Positions 1-7,887 of a stretch of DNA of 64,000 nucleotides are shown one piece after another. Source of the stretch: Alteromonas abrolhosensis (GTDB lineage Bacteria > Pseudomonadota > Gammaproteobacteria > Enterobacterales > Alteromonadaceae). Both the position numbers and the translations under genes were made by a program. Location of the stretch: assembly GCF_001953635.1 (NCBI RefSeq), contig NZ_MEJH01000004.1, positions 1-64,000 of the forward strand, read 5' to 3'. How positions within the stretch are numbered: position 1 is the stretch's first letter; each line of letters opens with the position of its first letter. A model generated the notes under the pieces. It was not told the origin of the DNA. It ran no database searches and saw only the letters and a program-made list of their open reading frames with translations.

Positions 1-197
1 AGAAACTTAGGTGTTCCATCCGTCCAATTTAGACGACCATGCTTACGAAGCCAAACTAAAACCGTTGAACACCCCTGAATTCCGTAGTGGTCTTGTGCTT
101 GTTTATATGTGAATTCGCCTTTTTCAACTTGGTCTACAACAGCCAATTTAAAAGCGAGGGAATAATCGCGTTGAGTTCTTTTGCTATTTGATTTCAT
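1..197 (-). CDS. IS3-family transposase OrfA (helix-turn-helix), partial at window edge
   Basis: The minus strand opens with ATG at 197 and reads MKSNSKRTQRDYSLAFKLAV and onward to the window edge without a stop (about 65 residues). The basic start followed by a helix-turn-helix containing YKQAQDHYGIQGCSTVLVWLRKHG is typical of OrfA of IS3-type elements, which binds the element's terminal repeats. OrfB, with the DDE catalytic domain, would lie to the left of the window. The gene is cut by the window, so nothing can be said about whether the element is intact. Confidence 0.8.
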   Translation of the reverse strand, partial: MKSNSKRTQRDYSLAFKLAVVDQVEKGEFTYKQAQDHYGIQGCSTVLVWLRKHGRLNWTDGTPKF

Positions 198-223
198 TAC
201 ACTCTCCAAATTAAGTTTGAAAA

Positions 224-249
224 GTGTCAACGCTATTTAGGATGGGTCA
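224..249 (-). mobile_element. Probable terminal repeat (OrfA-side end) of the IS3-type element
   Basis: Read on the minus strand, the sequence starts at 249 with TGACCCATCCTAAATAGCG and runs to the region just upstream of orfA. It begins with TG, as IS3-family ends do. It lies about 50 bases before the OrfA start, the usual distance. The opposite end and any target duplication are outside the window, so the boundary at 249 is inferred. Confidence 0.5.
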
Positions 250-258
250 GTTCTAGCT

Positions 259-288
259 AAAAAGCCTCCTTCGGGAGGCTTTTTTTTG
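259..288. terminator. Bidirectional intrinsic terminator
   Basis: AAAAGCCTCC-TTCG-GGAGGCTTTT is a perfect stem with a stable TTCG loop and a T run on either strand. On the minus strand it lies about 145 bases beyond the tmcA stop. On the plus strand it would end any transcript arriving from the left. Confidence 0.85.
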
Positions 289-432
289 CCTGCATATCTG
301 CAAACGTTAATCTTAACGGGGGCCAAGGCGTCGCAAAATAAAAAGCAACATTGCTAAGTACTTTGTACTGAGCTGAGACTTAATGACTTTTAAGCATTTC
401 TATTCGCTGTATTCCCTGTATACACATCAGTG

Positions 433-2694
433 TTAGTCAAAAGCTGGTCGTAGGGCGTTTCTAATCCACATAGTCGCTTCTTTCAGGCCGGATACTTTGT
501 GACCTTCATTTGTCAGCGTATTGCAGATGTATTTGATATCCATATCAGCATGACTTAATACCTCTTTTAAAAAGTACTGTGCATTAATAATTTCAACCAT
601 AGTTTTTAAAGTTGATTGTGCTGTACAGCTCTGTTTATCTATGTGGCTGTTATCGCATCTAGGCTGGTTAGTTATTTCGTGGCCCGCTATTTTACTCAGT
701 ATTGGCCACACATCCTCTAAGGTTCGTGTTCCTTGCGTAAAGTGCAACAGCTTGTTTTCGTAGGTAGTGAGAACGGTGTCAGGATACGTTTCAAGAGAAG
801 TGTTGAGCTTGAAGCTCTCGTTCAGCGCTACTAACGCAGACACTAATTGTTTTGCTTTTTTGGTGTGCGGTAGTACTGCCAAAGCGCTGGTTTCACCACT
901 GGCTTTATTCGGCTTACGCCCATAATCAACAATTTCAAAACCATTTCGTGTCCAAAAGTTGTCTAGCCGTTGTGTGGTTCCATAGGAAGTACAGATTGCA
1001 TCAACACTTTGCTTTTGGGCTTCCTTGTTTACTTTCTTCAGTAAAAGACTACCAATGCCTTTGTCTTGTACCTTGGTATTCACAGCAATTCGGTTAATTC
1101 TCCAGTAAGCAAAGGTAGCGACTTTCGCTTCGGCAGATAGCAGAGTGAGTCGTTGTGCCCCCAGATGTCCTTTAGGGCGACGCTTTCCTGAGGCGATCCC
1201 AAATGCCGTATCCCGCAGATACTCACCGCCTTCTATATTTATAATGGCTGCTGCAATAACATAGCCACTCAGTTTTAGTATTGCGACAAGCACATCCGGG
1301 CTGTCCATTAATCGCATGAAATCATCTGGAGTGGTTTGATAATGTGCAAGTGCAAGTAGTGACATTATCTGCTGAAGTTCGAGTTCTTCGAGACTTGCAA
1401 ACGTGCTGATGAAAAAATGGTATTTCTCTGTCGTTTTACCGTTACTTATCGCTTCGATTTTTCCTTGTGTAAAACAAGATTCATCATCTTCAAATAAGCA
1501 CACGTTATTAAAAAAAGCTTCAATGGGATCATGTTCGAACCATCGTAACGGCGTTGATAGTCTTAGATGAATAGCTGATGGCGGTAAACTAGGGATGAGT
1601 TTGTGAATAAAGCCACTGCCTGAGCCTTCATAACCCAAAAGCGTAGTACTGAGCACCCACTGCTTGTGGTTGGCTATGATTCTGAATACATCCGGGAGGG
1701 GGATTGAAGCCGCTTCATCAACAATTACAACGTCATACTTTTCATCTTCTGTGGTATATAACGAGGCACTGTCAGGGGGCACCCATTTTACAATGCCTAA
1801 TGTCGTTGTCTCATTCTTATCACCAAGGCTTAGTTGGCTTTGAATGTTAGCGGTGGATGGTTGTTGTGTTTTGACACCGGCTATTTCGTGCTGTTGAATA
1901 CGTGAAAGCACGTTCTTCACATTATCGAAGCGATCACTGGTTAATAGTACATTTTTACCCTGTCTGATTAGGCTTTCAATGAATATACCTAATAATGATG
2001 ACTTGCCTCTGCCTCTTGGGGCGGTAATCAGCGCGTTTAGTTTATTAAGTGAGTGTGCTTGAAATAAACGACCGTATGCCTGCTCTTGCTCTTCTGATTT
2101 AAATAGTGAGCCTCTGTAGACGTTTGATGTTAAGCCTTGCCTAATACGGTACATAGCCGTATCTGGAAGCGTGGTTTTTTCTTCAGTGTGAAATGCCACG
2201 TAGTCGTTGTTGCGCAGGTGCTTTATAAAACGTTCGAGGTATCGACTCTGTGTAAGCGTAAACCCCTCCGACAGGAACGAGACCGAAATATTGTTAACCC
2301 ATTTACTCAATGCAGGGCAAATAAGTATTAAACAACCACTGCGTTTAACGATACCCGCCACTGCCATCACGTCGCCAGGTTTGAACGAATCGCGACAGTC
2401 TAATGTGGCAATGTCACATTCGCTCCCCAGTACTTGTTTACGGTTCTTTCCTTTAAGTGTATCGCCAGTGAAATTCGCAACGCTTATAGATGAAACTTCA
2501 TCTACAAAGGCTTGAACGTTACGTATGGCAGCTTCACAAAAATCGTCATTGCCAGATACAACAAGCATTCTCCGGTGAAGTGGGTAAGTCACGTATGATA
2601 GGTGTGAAGCGTGAGAGCTTCTTTTGCGGCCATTTTCGCCGCTATTTTCAAAGTAGGGGGCTAATAGCCATTCGCGTAATTGAGTTAGCGCCAT
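433..2694 (-). CDS. tmcA: tRNA(Met) cytidine acetyltransferase TmcA
   Basis: TmcA makes N4-acetylcytidine at the wobble base of elongator tRNA-Met, using acetyl-CoA and ATP hydrolysis. The 753-residue product shows an ATPase/helicase module with Walker A APRGRGKSS (about 225-233) and Walker B VIVDEAAS (about 323-330), plus the family motif TTLLGYEGSGSGF. A GNAT domain follows, with the acetyl-CoA loop VQDKGIGSLLL, and then a C-terminal tRNA-binding tail. It is somewhat longer than the E. coli enzyme, mainly through N- and C-terminal extensions. The ATG at 2694 lies back to back with the thioesterase gene, so the 59-base gap must hold both promoters. Confidence 0.93.
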   Translation of the reverse strand: MALTQLREWLLAPYFENSGENGRKRSSHASHLSYVTYPLHRRMLVVSGNDDFCEAAIRNVQAFVDEVSSISVANFTGDTLKGKNRKQVLGSECDIATLDCRDSFKPGDVMAVAGIVKRSGCLILICPALSKWVNNISVSFLSEGFTLTQSRYLERFIKHLRNNDYVAFHTEEKTTLPDTAMYRIRQGLTSNVYRGSLFKSEEQEQAYGRLFQAHSLNKLNALITAPRGRGKSSLLGIFIESLIRQGKNVLLTSDRFDNVKNVLSRIQQHEIAGVKTQQPSTANIQSQLSLGDKNETTTLGIVKWVPPDSASLYTTEDEKYDVVIVDEAASIPLPDVFRIIANHKQWVLSTTLLGYEGSGSGFIHKLIPSLPPSAIHLRLSTPLRWFEHDPIEAFFNNVCLFEDDESCFTQGKIEAISNGKTTEKYHFFISTFASLEELELQQIMSLLALAHYQTTPDDFMRLMDSPDVLVAILKLSGYVIAAAIINIEGGEYLRDTAFGIASGKRRPKGHLGAQRLTLLSAEAKVATFAYWRINRIAVNTKVQDKGIGSLLLKKVNKEAQKQSVDAICTSYGTTQRLDNFWTRNGFEIVDYGRKPNKASGETSALAVLPHTKKAKQLVSALVALNESFKLNTSLETYPDTVLTTYENKLLHFTQGTRTLEDVWPILSKIAGHEITNQPRCDNSHIDKQSCTAQSTLKTMVEIINAQYFLKEVLSHADMDIKYICNTLTNEGHKVSGLKEATMWIRNALRPAFD

Positions 2695-2753
2695 GAATCA
2701 GTTTTTTCGGTATAATCTAACGCTATAGTAGCGATTTATTAAGAGGAATTCGA

Positions 2754-3179
2754 ATGCGCTTTCTTTCTCGGCGTCTAGTTATGCCAAACGACCTTAATTA
2801 CGCCAATTCTTTGTTCGGTGGCCGCGCGTTAGAATGGATAGACGAAGAAGCTGCAATTTGGGCTATTTGTCAGTTAGAGACTAATTGCTTGGTAACTAAG
2901 CATATTGGTGAAATTAGTTTCGAATCACCGGCTATGCAGGGTGATATCGTAGAGTTTGGTTTAGAAACTAAAGCTGTGGGCCGCACGTCTATTACCGTAA
3001 GCTGCTTGGTACGCAACAAAGCAACCAAGAAAACCATCTGTTTTGCAGACGATATCGTTTTTGTAAAAGTTGACCCTGATACGCGTCAACCAACGGCACA
3101 CGGCAAAACGTTAGAAGGTTTAAAAGCACAAACTGACGATGAAGTACGTCGCCTAAATATGAATATTGATGCTGAATAG
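2754..3179 (+). CDS. Acyl-CoA thioesterase, hotdog fold (YciA-like)
   Basis: A 141-residue single-hotdog protein that probably hydrolyses acyl-CoA to free acid and CoA in the cytosol. The N-terminal signature PNDLNYANSLFGGRALEWID, with the long hotdog helix, and the strand VTKHIGEISFESPAMQGDIVEFG are characteristic of the YciA/acyl-CoA hydrolase group. A good ribosome-binding site (AAGAGGA) precedes ATG 2754. Divergent from tmcA; no functional link is evident. Substrate chain length cannot be read from the sequence. Confidence 0.85.
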   Translation: MRFLSRRLVMPNDLNYANSLFGGRALEWIDEEAAIWAICQLETNCLVTKHIGEISFESPAMQGDIVEFGLETKAVGRTSITVSCLVRNKATKKTICFADDIVFVKVDPDTRQPTAHGKTLEGLKAQTDDEVRRLNMNIDAE

Positions 3180-3310
3180 CCGAAAGCTTTCAACGCCTTA
3201 TATCATATATAAAACCTTACGTTAGCTTAACGTCTTATCTGCTTGACGGCGTGTATCGAACTGGTAGACTCCGTCGCAGAAGTTGAGTTTGCTAGTTTTA
3301 GCAGCGCAAC

Positions 3311-3402
3311 ACTATACCAAGGGGTGTCCGTTTTCGGTCTGAGATCCACATTCGTGGGAACCCTTAAACCTGATCCGGATAATACCGGCGTAGGGATGGT
3401 TC
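3311..3402 (+). promoter_or_regulatory. TPP riboswitch (THI element)
   Basis: The conserved THI-box blocks appear in order. GGGGTGTCC starts at 3321, then CTGAGAT at 3339. ACCCTTAAACCTGATCCGG starts at about 3360. ATAATACCGGCGTAGGGA ends near 3396. These form the two-helix thiamine pyrophosphate sensor. It lies 67-160 bases upstream of a TonB receptor gene that heads a thiamine-uptake operon, matching known use of this riboswitch to repress transport genes when TPP is plentiful. Confidence 0.95.
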
Positions 3403-3434
3403 ACAATATAGCCTTATCACCTGCCGTTAGACCC

Positions 3435-3467
3435 GGATCTTTTTTCTTAAATAAGAATAAGAGATCC
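3435..3467 (+). promoter_or_regulatory. Candidate expression-platform hairpin that hides the receptor's ribosome-binding site
   Basis: GGATCT (3435-3440) can pair with AGATCC (3462-3467), and TTCTT (3444-3448) with AAGAA (3453-3457). This places the purine-rich AAGAGA just before ATG 3469 inside a helix. That suggests translational control downstream of the TPP aptamer. The pairing is read by eye and no folding energy was calculated. An alternative is termination near the TTTTTT at 3440-3445. Confidence 0.45.
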
Positions 3468-3468
3468 C

Positions 3469-5559
3469 ATGTATAAAACACTTTTCACACTTTCACTGCT
3501 TGCTAGTTCCGTTGCGGCCTATGCGCAACAAACCAATGTAAGTAACACTTCAGATAGCACGCCATCAGATATTGAGCGAGTCGTTGTATCGGGTGATTTT
3601 CGTCAAACTACACTCGACCAGTTAAGTGCTAGCGCGACCATTTTAGATCAAGAGCGTCTTCGCAGTAGACAGCCGAGCCATATCGACAGTGTGCTAAACA
3701 GTATTCCAAACGTAAACTTTGCAGCTGGTGCGTCTCGCGGCCGCTTCGTGCAAATTCGCGGTATTGGAGAGCGCAGTCAGTTCGCCGAGCCTATCAATCC
3801 TTCTGTAAGCTTTATCGTCGATGAATTTGATTTTTCAGGCCTTGCTGCGGCAGGTCTTATTTTTGATACTAAACAACTAGAGGTATATCGCGGACCTCAG
3901 GCTACCTTATACGGCACTGGTGCATTGGCCGGTGCGGTTAAACTTTCCAGTAATGACGTGGGTAGCGACGCCCCAGACTACGTTGAAGCCCGCATTGGGA
4001 ACAAAGAGAGTTACCGTGTTGAAGGCGCCACTGGTGATGATATCAACACGGATTGGGGTTATCGTGTTGCGCTGGTTCATAATCGTAGTGATGGCTTTGT
4101 AGAGAATACGTTCTTAAATAGAAGCGATACCGCGAAGATCGATGAAACCGCACTGCGCTTTGCCGTTGAAGGCAGCGTAGATGAGCGAACCACACTTGCA
4201 CTTACTTATCGCTGGTACGATATCGATAACGGTTACGATGCATTCTCGCTAGACAATGACAACAAAACGCTGTCTGATGAACCAGGATTTGACGAACACC
4301 AAACCCACGCTGTTAGCGCGCGCTCTACAACCAATACAGCAGCGGGCGACCTTATTCTAATTGCCACCCATGCTTCTCACAATATTGCTTATGGCTACGA
4401 TGAAGACTGGACATTCACAGGGTTTCACCCGTGGGGGTATACGTCTTTTGACGCCTATTATCGCGATGTAGAAACGCAGACCGGAGAGATGCGTTTCGTG
4501 TCGTCTGACAGTGCCGCACTTTTTGATGGTATGACTGACTGGACAATAGGCGTATTTTATAAAAGCACGGAAGAAAAGCTGCTACGTCAGTACACGTATT
4601 TGGATAGTGACTTTGCCAGTGAATACACGCCTACGACGACCGCTATCTATGCTCAGACTGAAAGTCGTTTGAACGAAAATTTAGTACTTGTAGCAGGGTT
4701 AAGAGTCGAAAACTACGATTTTGATTACGCTGATAACAACCAGCTCACTCGCGCGTTCGACACCACCATGGTAGGCGGAAAAGTCGCGCTTCAGTATACA
4801 CAGGGCGATCACTTCTATTACGGCAGTATTTCACGCGGATATAAAGGGGCAGGCTTTAACCCCGACAGCCGCGTGAATGACAATCAGCGATTCTTCGACG
4901 AAGAGTATAACTGGAACTACGAAGTAGGCGTTAAGGGCCCATTACTTACGCCTGACCTAATTGCTCGCGCTGCAATTTTCTATATGGATAGAAAAGATAC
5001 CCAGGTGAGCGATTTTGACGTTATCACTCGTGATGACGGTACGGCAGGGTTCGTAGATATTATTGATAATGCTGATTTAGGAACAAACAAAGGAGCCGAG
5101 CTGGAGCTTAGCTGGATTGCTAGTGATGCATGGCAGCTTGATGCAAGTGTTGGTTACCTAAGCGCTACCTTTGAAGGGTATACGCTTGCAGACGGTACTG
5201 AAGTGTCTGAGCAAAGACAGGCTCAATCACCTAAGTGGACCGCAAACCTGTATAGTGAGTACGCACTTACAGATAACGTGCTTTGGCGTGTAGATGTAGA
5301 TTACAAAAGCGAATACCGTTTTTCTGACGGCCATGATGTAACCTCGCCAAGTACTACGCTGGTTAATTCGGAGATTGTGGTGTTACACGGTGATTGGCAG
5401 ACATCACTGTGGGTACAAAATGCGTTTGATCGTGAGTACTACACCCGTGGGTTCGGTGGTTTCAGCAACGACCCTCGCGATGAGTATGCCTTCGATGAGC
5501 CATATTACCAAATAGGTAACGGTCGTCAGTTTGGCGTTACGGTAAAGTACGCGTTTTAA
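3469..5559 (+). CDS. TonB-dependent outer-membrane receptor under TPP riboswitch control (probable thiamine receptor)
   Basis: A 696-residue TonB-dependent receptor that should import a scarce nutrient across the outer membrane. It has a signal peptide (MYKTLFTLSLLASSVAAYAQ), a TonB box-like IERVVVSGD, a plug domain with QIRGIGERSQ and EVYRGPQATLYGTGALAGAV, and a 22-strand barrel ending in the aromatic VKYAF. The substrate is inferred from the TPP riboswitch and from the downstream thiamine genes: thiamine or a phosphate or precursor of it. The barrel itself does not reveal the ligand. First gene of a four-gene operon. Confidence 0.9.
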   Translation: MYKTLFTLSLLASSVAAYAQQTNVSNTSDSTPSDIERVVVSGDFRQTTLDQLSASATILDQERLRSRQPSHIDSVLNSIPNVNFAAGASRGRFVQIRGIGERSQFAEPINPSVSFIVDEFDFSGLAAAGLIFDTKQLEVYRGPQATLYGTGALAGAVKLSSNDVGSDAPDYVEARIGNKESYRVEGATGDDINTDWGYRVALVHNRSDGFVENTFLNRSDTAKIDETALRFAVEGSVDERTTLALTYRWYDIDNGYDAFSLDNDNKTLSDEPGFDEHQTHAVSARSTTNTAAGDLILIATHASHNIAYGYDEDWTFTGFHPWGYTSFDAYYRDVETQTGEMRFVSSDSAALFDGMTDWTIGVFYKSTEEKLLRQYTYLDSDFASEYTPTTTAIYAQTESRLNENLVLVAGLRVENYDFDYADNNQLTRAFDTTMVGGKVALQYTQGDHFYYGSISRGYKGAGFNPDSRVNDNQRFFDEEYNWNYEVGVKGPLLTPDLIARAAIFYMDRKDTQVSDFDVITRDDGTAGFVDIIDNADLGTNKGAELELSWIASDAWQLDASVGYLSATFEGYTLADGTEVSEQRQAQSPKWTANLYSEYALTDNVLWRVDVDYKSEYRFSDGHDVTSPSTTLVNSEIVVLHGDWQTSLWVQNAFDREYYTRGFGGFSNDPRDEYAFDEPYYQIGNGRQFGVTVKYAF

Positions 5560-5576
5560 AATAAAAGGAAACAGAC

Positions 5577-5840
5577 ATGCAAGTTATGGTTGAACTGTCG
5601 TTGTACCCATTGGTTAACGAATACATTCCACCTATTCAAGATTTCATTGATAGGTTAAATAGCTACAGTGATATCACAGTGTCAACAAGTTCAACCAGCA
5701 CGCAGGTTACAGGTGACTATGGTGTGGTTATGAAAGTACTTGGTGAAGAAATGCAAAGGACCCATGAAGAGGTGGGGCAGGCTATTTTCGTAGCCAAGTT
5801 CTTAAACTTCGATGCCATGCAATCTAGAAAATCATCTTAA
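5577..5840 (+). CDS. Thiamin-binding / YkoF-type small protein (MTH1187 family)
   Basis: An 87-residue protein of the small ferredoxin-like fold family (Pfam Thiamin_BP/YkoF, MTH1187-like). It begins MQVMVELSLYPL and contains the characteristic second half, TQVTGDYGVVMKVLGEEMQ. Members bind thiamine or its pyrimidine part; here the protein probably acts in the cytoplasm or periplasm during salvage (no signal peptide is visible, so cytoplasm is more likely). It follows the receptor by 17 bases with ribosome-binding site AAGGAAA. Its TAA shares one base with the next ATG (TAATG), indicating translational coupling. Confidence 0.8.
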   Translation: MQVMVELSLYPLVNEYIPPIQDFIDRLNSYSDITVSTSSTSTQVTGDYGVVMKVLGEEMQRTHEEVGQAIFVAKFLNFDAMQSRKSS

Positions 5841-6484
5841 TGGCTAACTTTTTTTCTGAGTTCACTTCTCAAATTGCCGCTACTTCACTGTTAGAGTGGG
5901 TAGCGGTTGTCCTCGCTATTGCCTATGTGCTGTTAGCCGCAAAACAGAACAGCTGGTGTTGGCTGTGCGCCTTTGTAAGTACCGCAATTTACACCTGGCT
6001 ATTTTGGCAGGTGACTTTGCCATTTCAGTCTGCGCTTAACTTCTTTTATATGATAATGGCGGGATACGGTTATTATCAGTGGTCGAAAGGGGCGGAAGAC
6101 GGCGATGTTAAGCCAGTGCTTCATTGGCCGCTGTGGGCTCATTTGCTCATTGTGCCGAGTATGTTATTGCTCGCTTGGGTTCTGTCTGAGGTGGCAGGCT
6201 CACAGTTCAATAGTGAGTACCTACTATTAGATGCGAGTATCAATTTATTGAGCGTAGTCACAACATTTATGGTGGCGCATAAAATCCTGCAAAACTGGGT
6301 TTATTGGTTTTTCATCAATTTAGCGTCCGCCTATTTATACCTGCAAGTGGGTTATGCATTATCTGCTTGCCTGTTCTTAGGCTACGTTGGTTTTGCGGTA
6401 TTTGGGTATTACCAGTGGCTAGTACAATATAAAAAACAAGGTGAACAGGTTGGATATCATCGCCACGCTGCAAAAGGCGCTTAA
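5840..6484 (+). CDS. pnuT: PnuC-family inner-membrane transporter, thiamine type (PnuT-like)
   Basis: A 214-residue polytopic protein with about seven membrane segments and the PnuC-family tryptophan-rich motifs WCWLCAFVSTAIYTWLFWQ (about 35-54) and WVYWFFINLASAYLYLQVGY (about 153-172). PnuC proteins facilitate diffusion of vitamins that a kinase then traps. Homologues beside TPP riboswitches (PnuT) carry thiamine. It is placed between the thiamin-binding protein and the kinase, overlapping both neighbours, which supports thiamine over nicotinamide riboside. Confidence 0.87.
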   Translation: MANFFSEFTSQIAATSLLEWVAVVLAIAYVLLAAKQNSWCWLCAFVSTAIYTWLFWQVTLPFQSALNFFYMIMAGYGYYQWSKGAEDGDVKPVLHWPLWAHLLIVPSMLLLAWVLSEVAGSQFNSEYLLLDASINLLSVVTTFMVAHKILQNWVYWFFINLASAYLYLQVGYALSACLFLGYVGFAVFGYYQWLVQYKKQGEQVGYHRHAAKGA

Positions 6485-7292
6485 TCTTAGCGACAGTGCG
6501 AAAATTTCGTCACACCCTGCTGGAGCGGTAAATCACGTTTATCGCGTTCAACAGCTCGCAGATAGTGAGTTACCCTTGATAGCAAATAACCTTCAAAGTA
6601 GTGGGCAACCAAAGTCGGATCACAACCCTGTCGATTTGGCCGTTAAATGGATGGGTAATGATGACTTTAGCGGTGTAAATCGTGCTCATCAGTTTGCATT
6701 GCAGCAACAGCTTTATAGGTTGGGAGTAGCGCCGCAACCCATATGGCTAAGCGATGATGAAACCATCTGGGTTGAGCAGTGGCTAGAGCACAGTGACAGT
6801 GCGACGCTTTCAATGCTTGAGCTGGCCAACACCCTCGCTCGTATTCATTCTTTGCCCATTACCGCTAGGCCATTAGATTTAGCATCAAGATGGCAGCATT
6901 ATATTAATGTTGCACAGCTCGATATAAGCAGTGAGCTTTATCTAAAAGCCCAATCAATGCGGAAACAAGTAATAAAAAGTGAACAAGACGATGACGACTA
7001 TGTGTTATGTCATAATGACTTGCTAACTAATCACGTATTACTGAGCGCAGATAACTCACTCAAAATTATTGATTGGGAATATGCCGCCATGGGAAACCGC
7101 TACTTCGATTTAGCAAGTTGCTGCCTTATCAATAAACTTGAACATAATGAAAGTAGAGAGCTGGTTAGGCATTACACCACGATTTTGAATATCGATGAGC
7201 ACGACGCGATAGCGAAATTTGATCTGCACACCGAGATTGTCGCTATCACTAATGACCTGTGGTTTGCTGCGCTTAATGCCAATAGAGTTTAA
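6441..7292 (+). CDS. Aminoglycoside/choline-kinase-fold phosphotransferase, probable thiamine kinase
   Basis: A 283-residue APH-fold kinase, predicted to phosphorylate imported thiamine so that it stays in the cell. The catalytic loop HNDLLTNHVL (His191, Asp193, Asn197) and the metal-binding IIDWEYA (Asp211) are intact. The gene overlaps pnuT by 44 bases. The given start is GTG 6441. A TTG at 6450 has the better-placed ribosome-binding site (AAGGTGA, 6438-6444) and would give a product three residues shorter starting MDIIATLQKAL. The kinase role comes from operon context; other APH-fold substrates (choline, amino sugars) cannot be excluded from sequence alone. Confidence 0.82.
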   Translation: MNRLDIIATLQKALNLSDSAKISSHPAGAVNHVYRVQQLADSELPLIANNLQSSGQPKSDHNPVDLAVKWMGNDDFSGVNRAHQFALQQQLYRLGVAPQPIWLSDDETIWVEQWLEHSDSATLSMLELANTLARIHSLPITARPLDLASRWQHYINVAQLDISSELYLKAQSMRKQVIKSEQDDDDYVLCHNDLLTNHVLLSADNSLKIIDWEYAAMGNRYFDLASCCLINKLEHNESRELVRHYTTILNIDEHDAIAKFDLHTEIVAITNDLWFAALNANRV

Positions 7293-7463
7293 TTGTCGTA
7301 AACTGCTCCGCATTTAAAAGTGACGCAGCATAGAAGTCAGTTTAAAAGCGGGCAATAAGACAGAACACAGGTGATGGATAAAGCCTATTTGGTGTTATTC
7401 GATTGAAAAAACAGCGCATTGCGTGTTAATTAAGCATGCAGTGCATGGTAGTGATAAAAAGGC

Positions 7464-7491
7464 TTTACCTTTTTAATGTCATCCGTATAAT
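7464..7491 (+). promoter_or_regulatory. Sigma70-type promoter for tRNA-Trp
   Basis: TTTACC (7464-7469) and a perfect TATAAT (7486-7491) are separated by 16 bases. A GC-rich stretch GCACAGCGCGC follows before the tRNA at 7504, as is usual for stable-RNA promoters subject to stringent control. Confidence 0.7.
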
Positions 7492-7503
7492 GCACAGCGC
7501 GCT

Positions 7504-7580
7504 AGGGGTGTAGTTCGAATTGGTAGAACAGCGGTCTCCAAAACCGATGGTTGGGGGTTCGAGTCCCTCCACCCCTGCCA
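7504..7580 (+). tRNA. tRNA-Trp (anticodon CCA)
   Basis: Acceptor AGGGGTG pairs with CACCCCT, and the 3' GCCA is encoded. The D arm is GTTC-GAATTGGTA-GAAC. The anticodon loop CTCCAAA gives CCA. The T arm is GGGGG-TTCGAGT-CCCTC. The anticodon stem has one G-A mismatch at its outer pair (GCGGT/ACCGA). It stands alone rather than in a tRNA cluster. Confidence 0.95.
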
Positions 7581-7887
7581 CTTTCTCTTCTTGTGAACGT
7601 TTACGTTCAAATCCTAAATCGTTTCTTTGTTAAATTCTTCTTCAATTTTCTTGGTTTCTGTTGCTAGTGCTTAATTTGCTGCAGCTGTTTCATTTCTTCT
7701 TATACCAAGAGCTAGGCATTGTAAATTCGCAAATAATGCTTAAGACTCAACCCTTATGAATTAGCGCTTGAGCATTAAAGAGCAAGTACAATCCAAGCAA
7801 AAGAACGCGATAGTTATTCAACCAAGCCTGCAACTTTAGTAAACTAAACAAATATAATGAACTATTCACGTTAGGTGTTTTTACGCA
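7581..7887. other. Intergenic stretch between tRNA-Trp and the holD-like gene
   Basis: About 300 bases, AT-rich and T-rich just after the tRNA (several TTCTTC-type runs). No convincing ORF, perfect hairpin or repeat was seen. It presumably holds the tRNA transcript end and the promoter of the holD-rimI pair; no single promoter stands out. Confidence 0.5.

Noticed and set aside
852-1097. Plus-strand ORFs opposite tmcA
   Set aside because: They are antisense shadows of a well-conserved gene without their own start signals.
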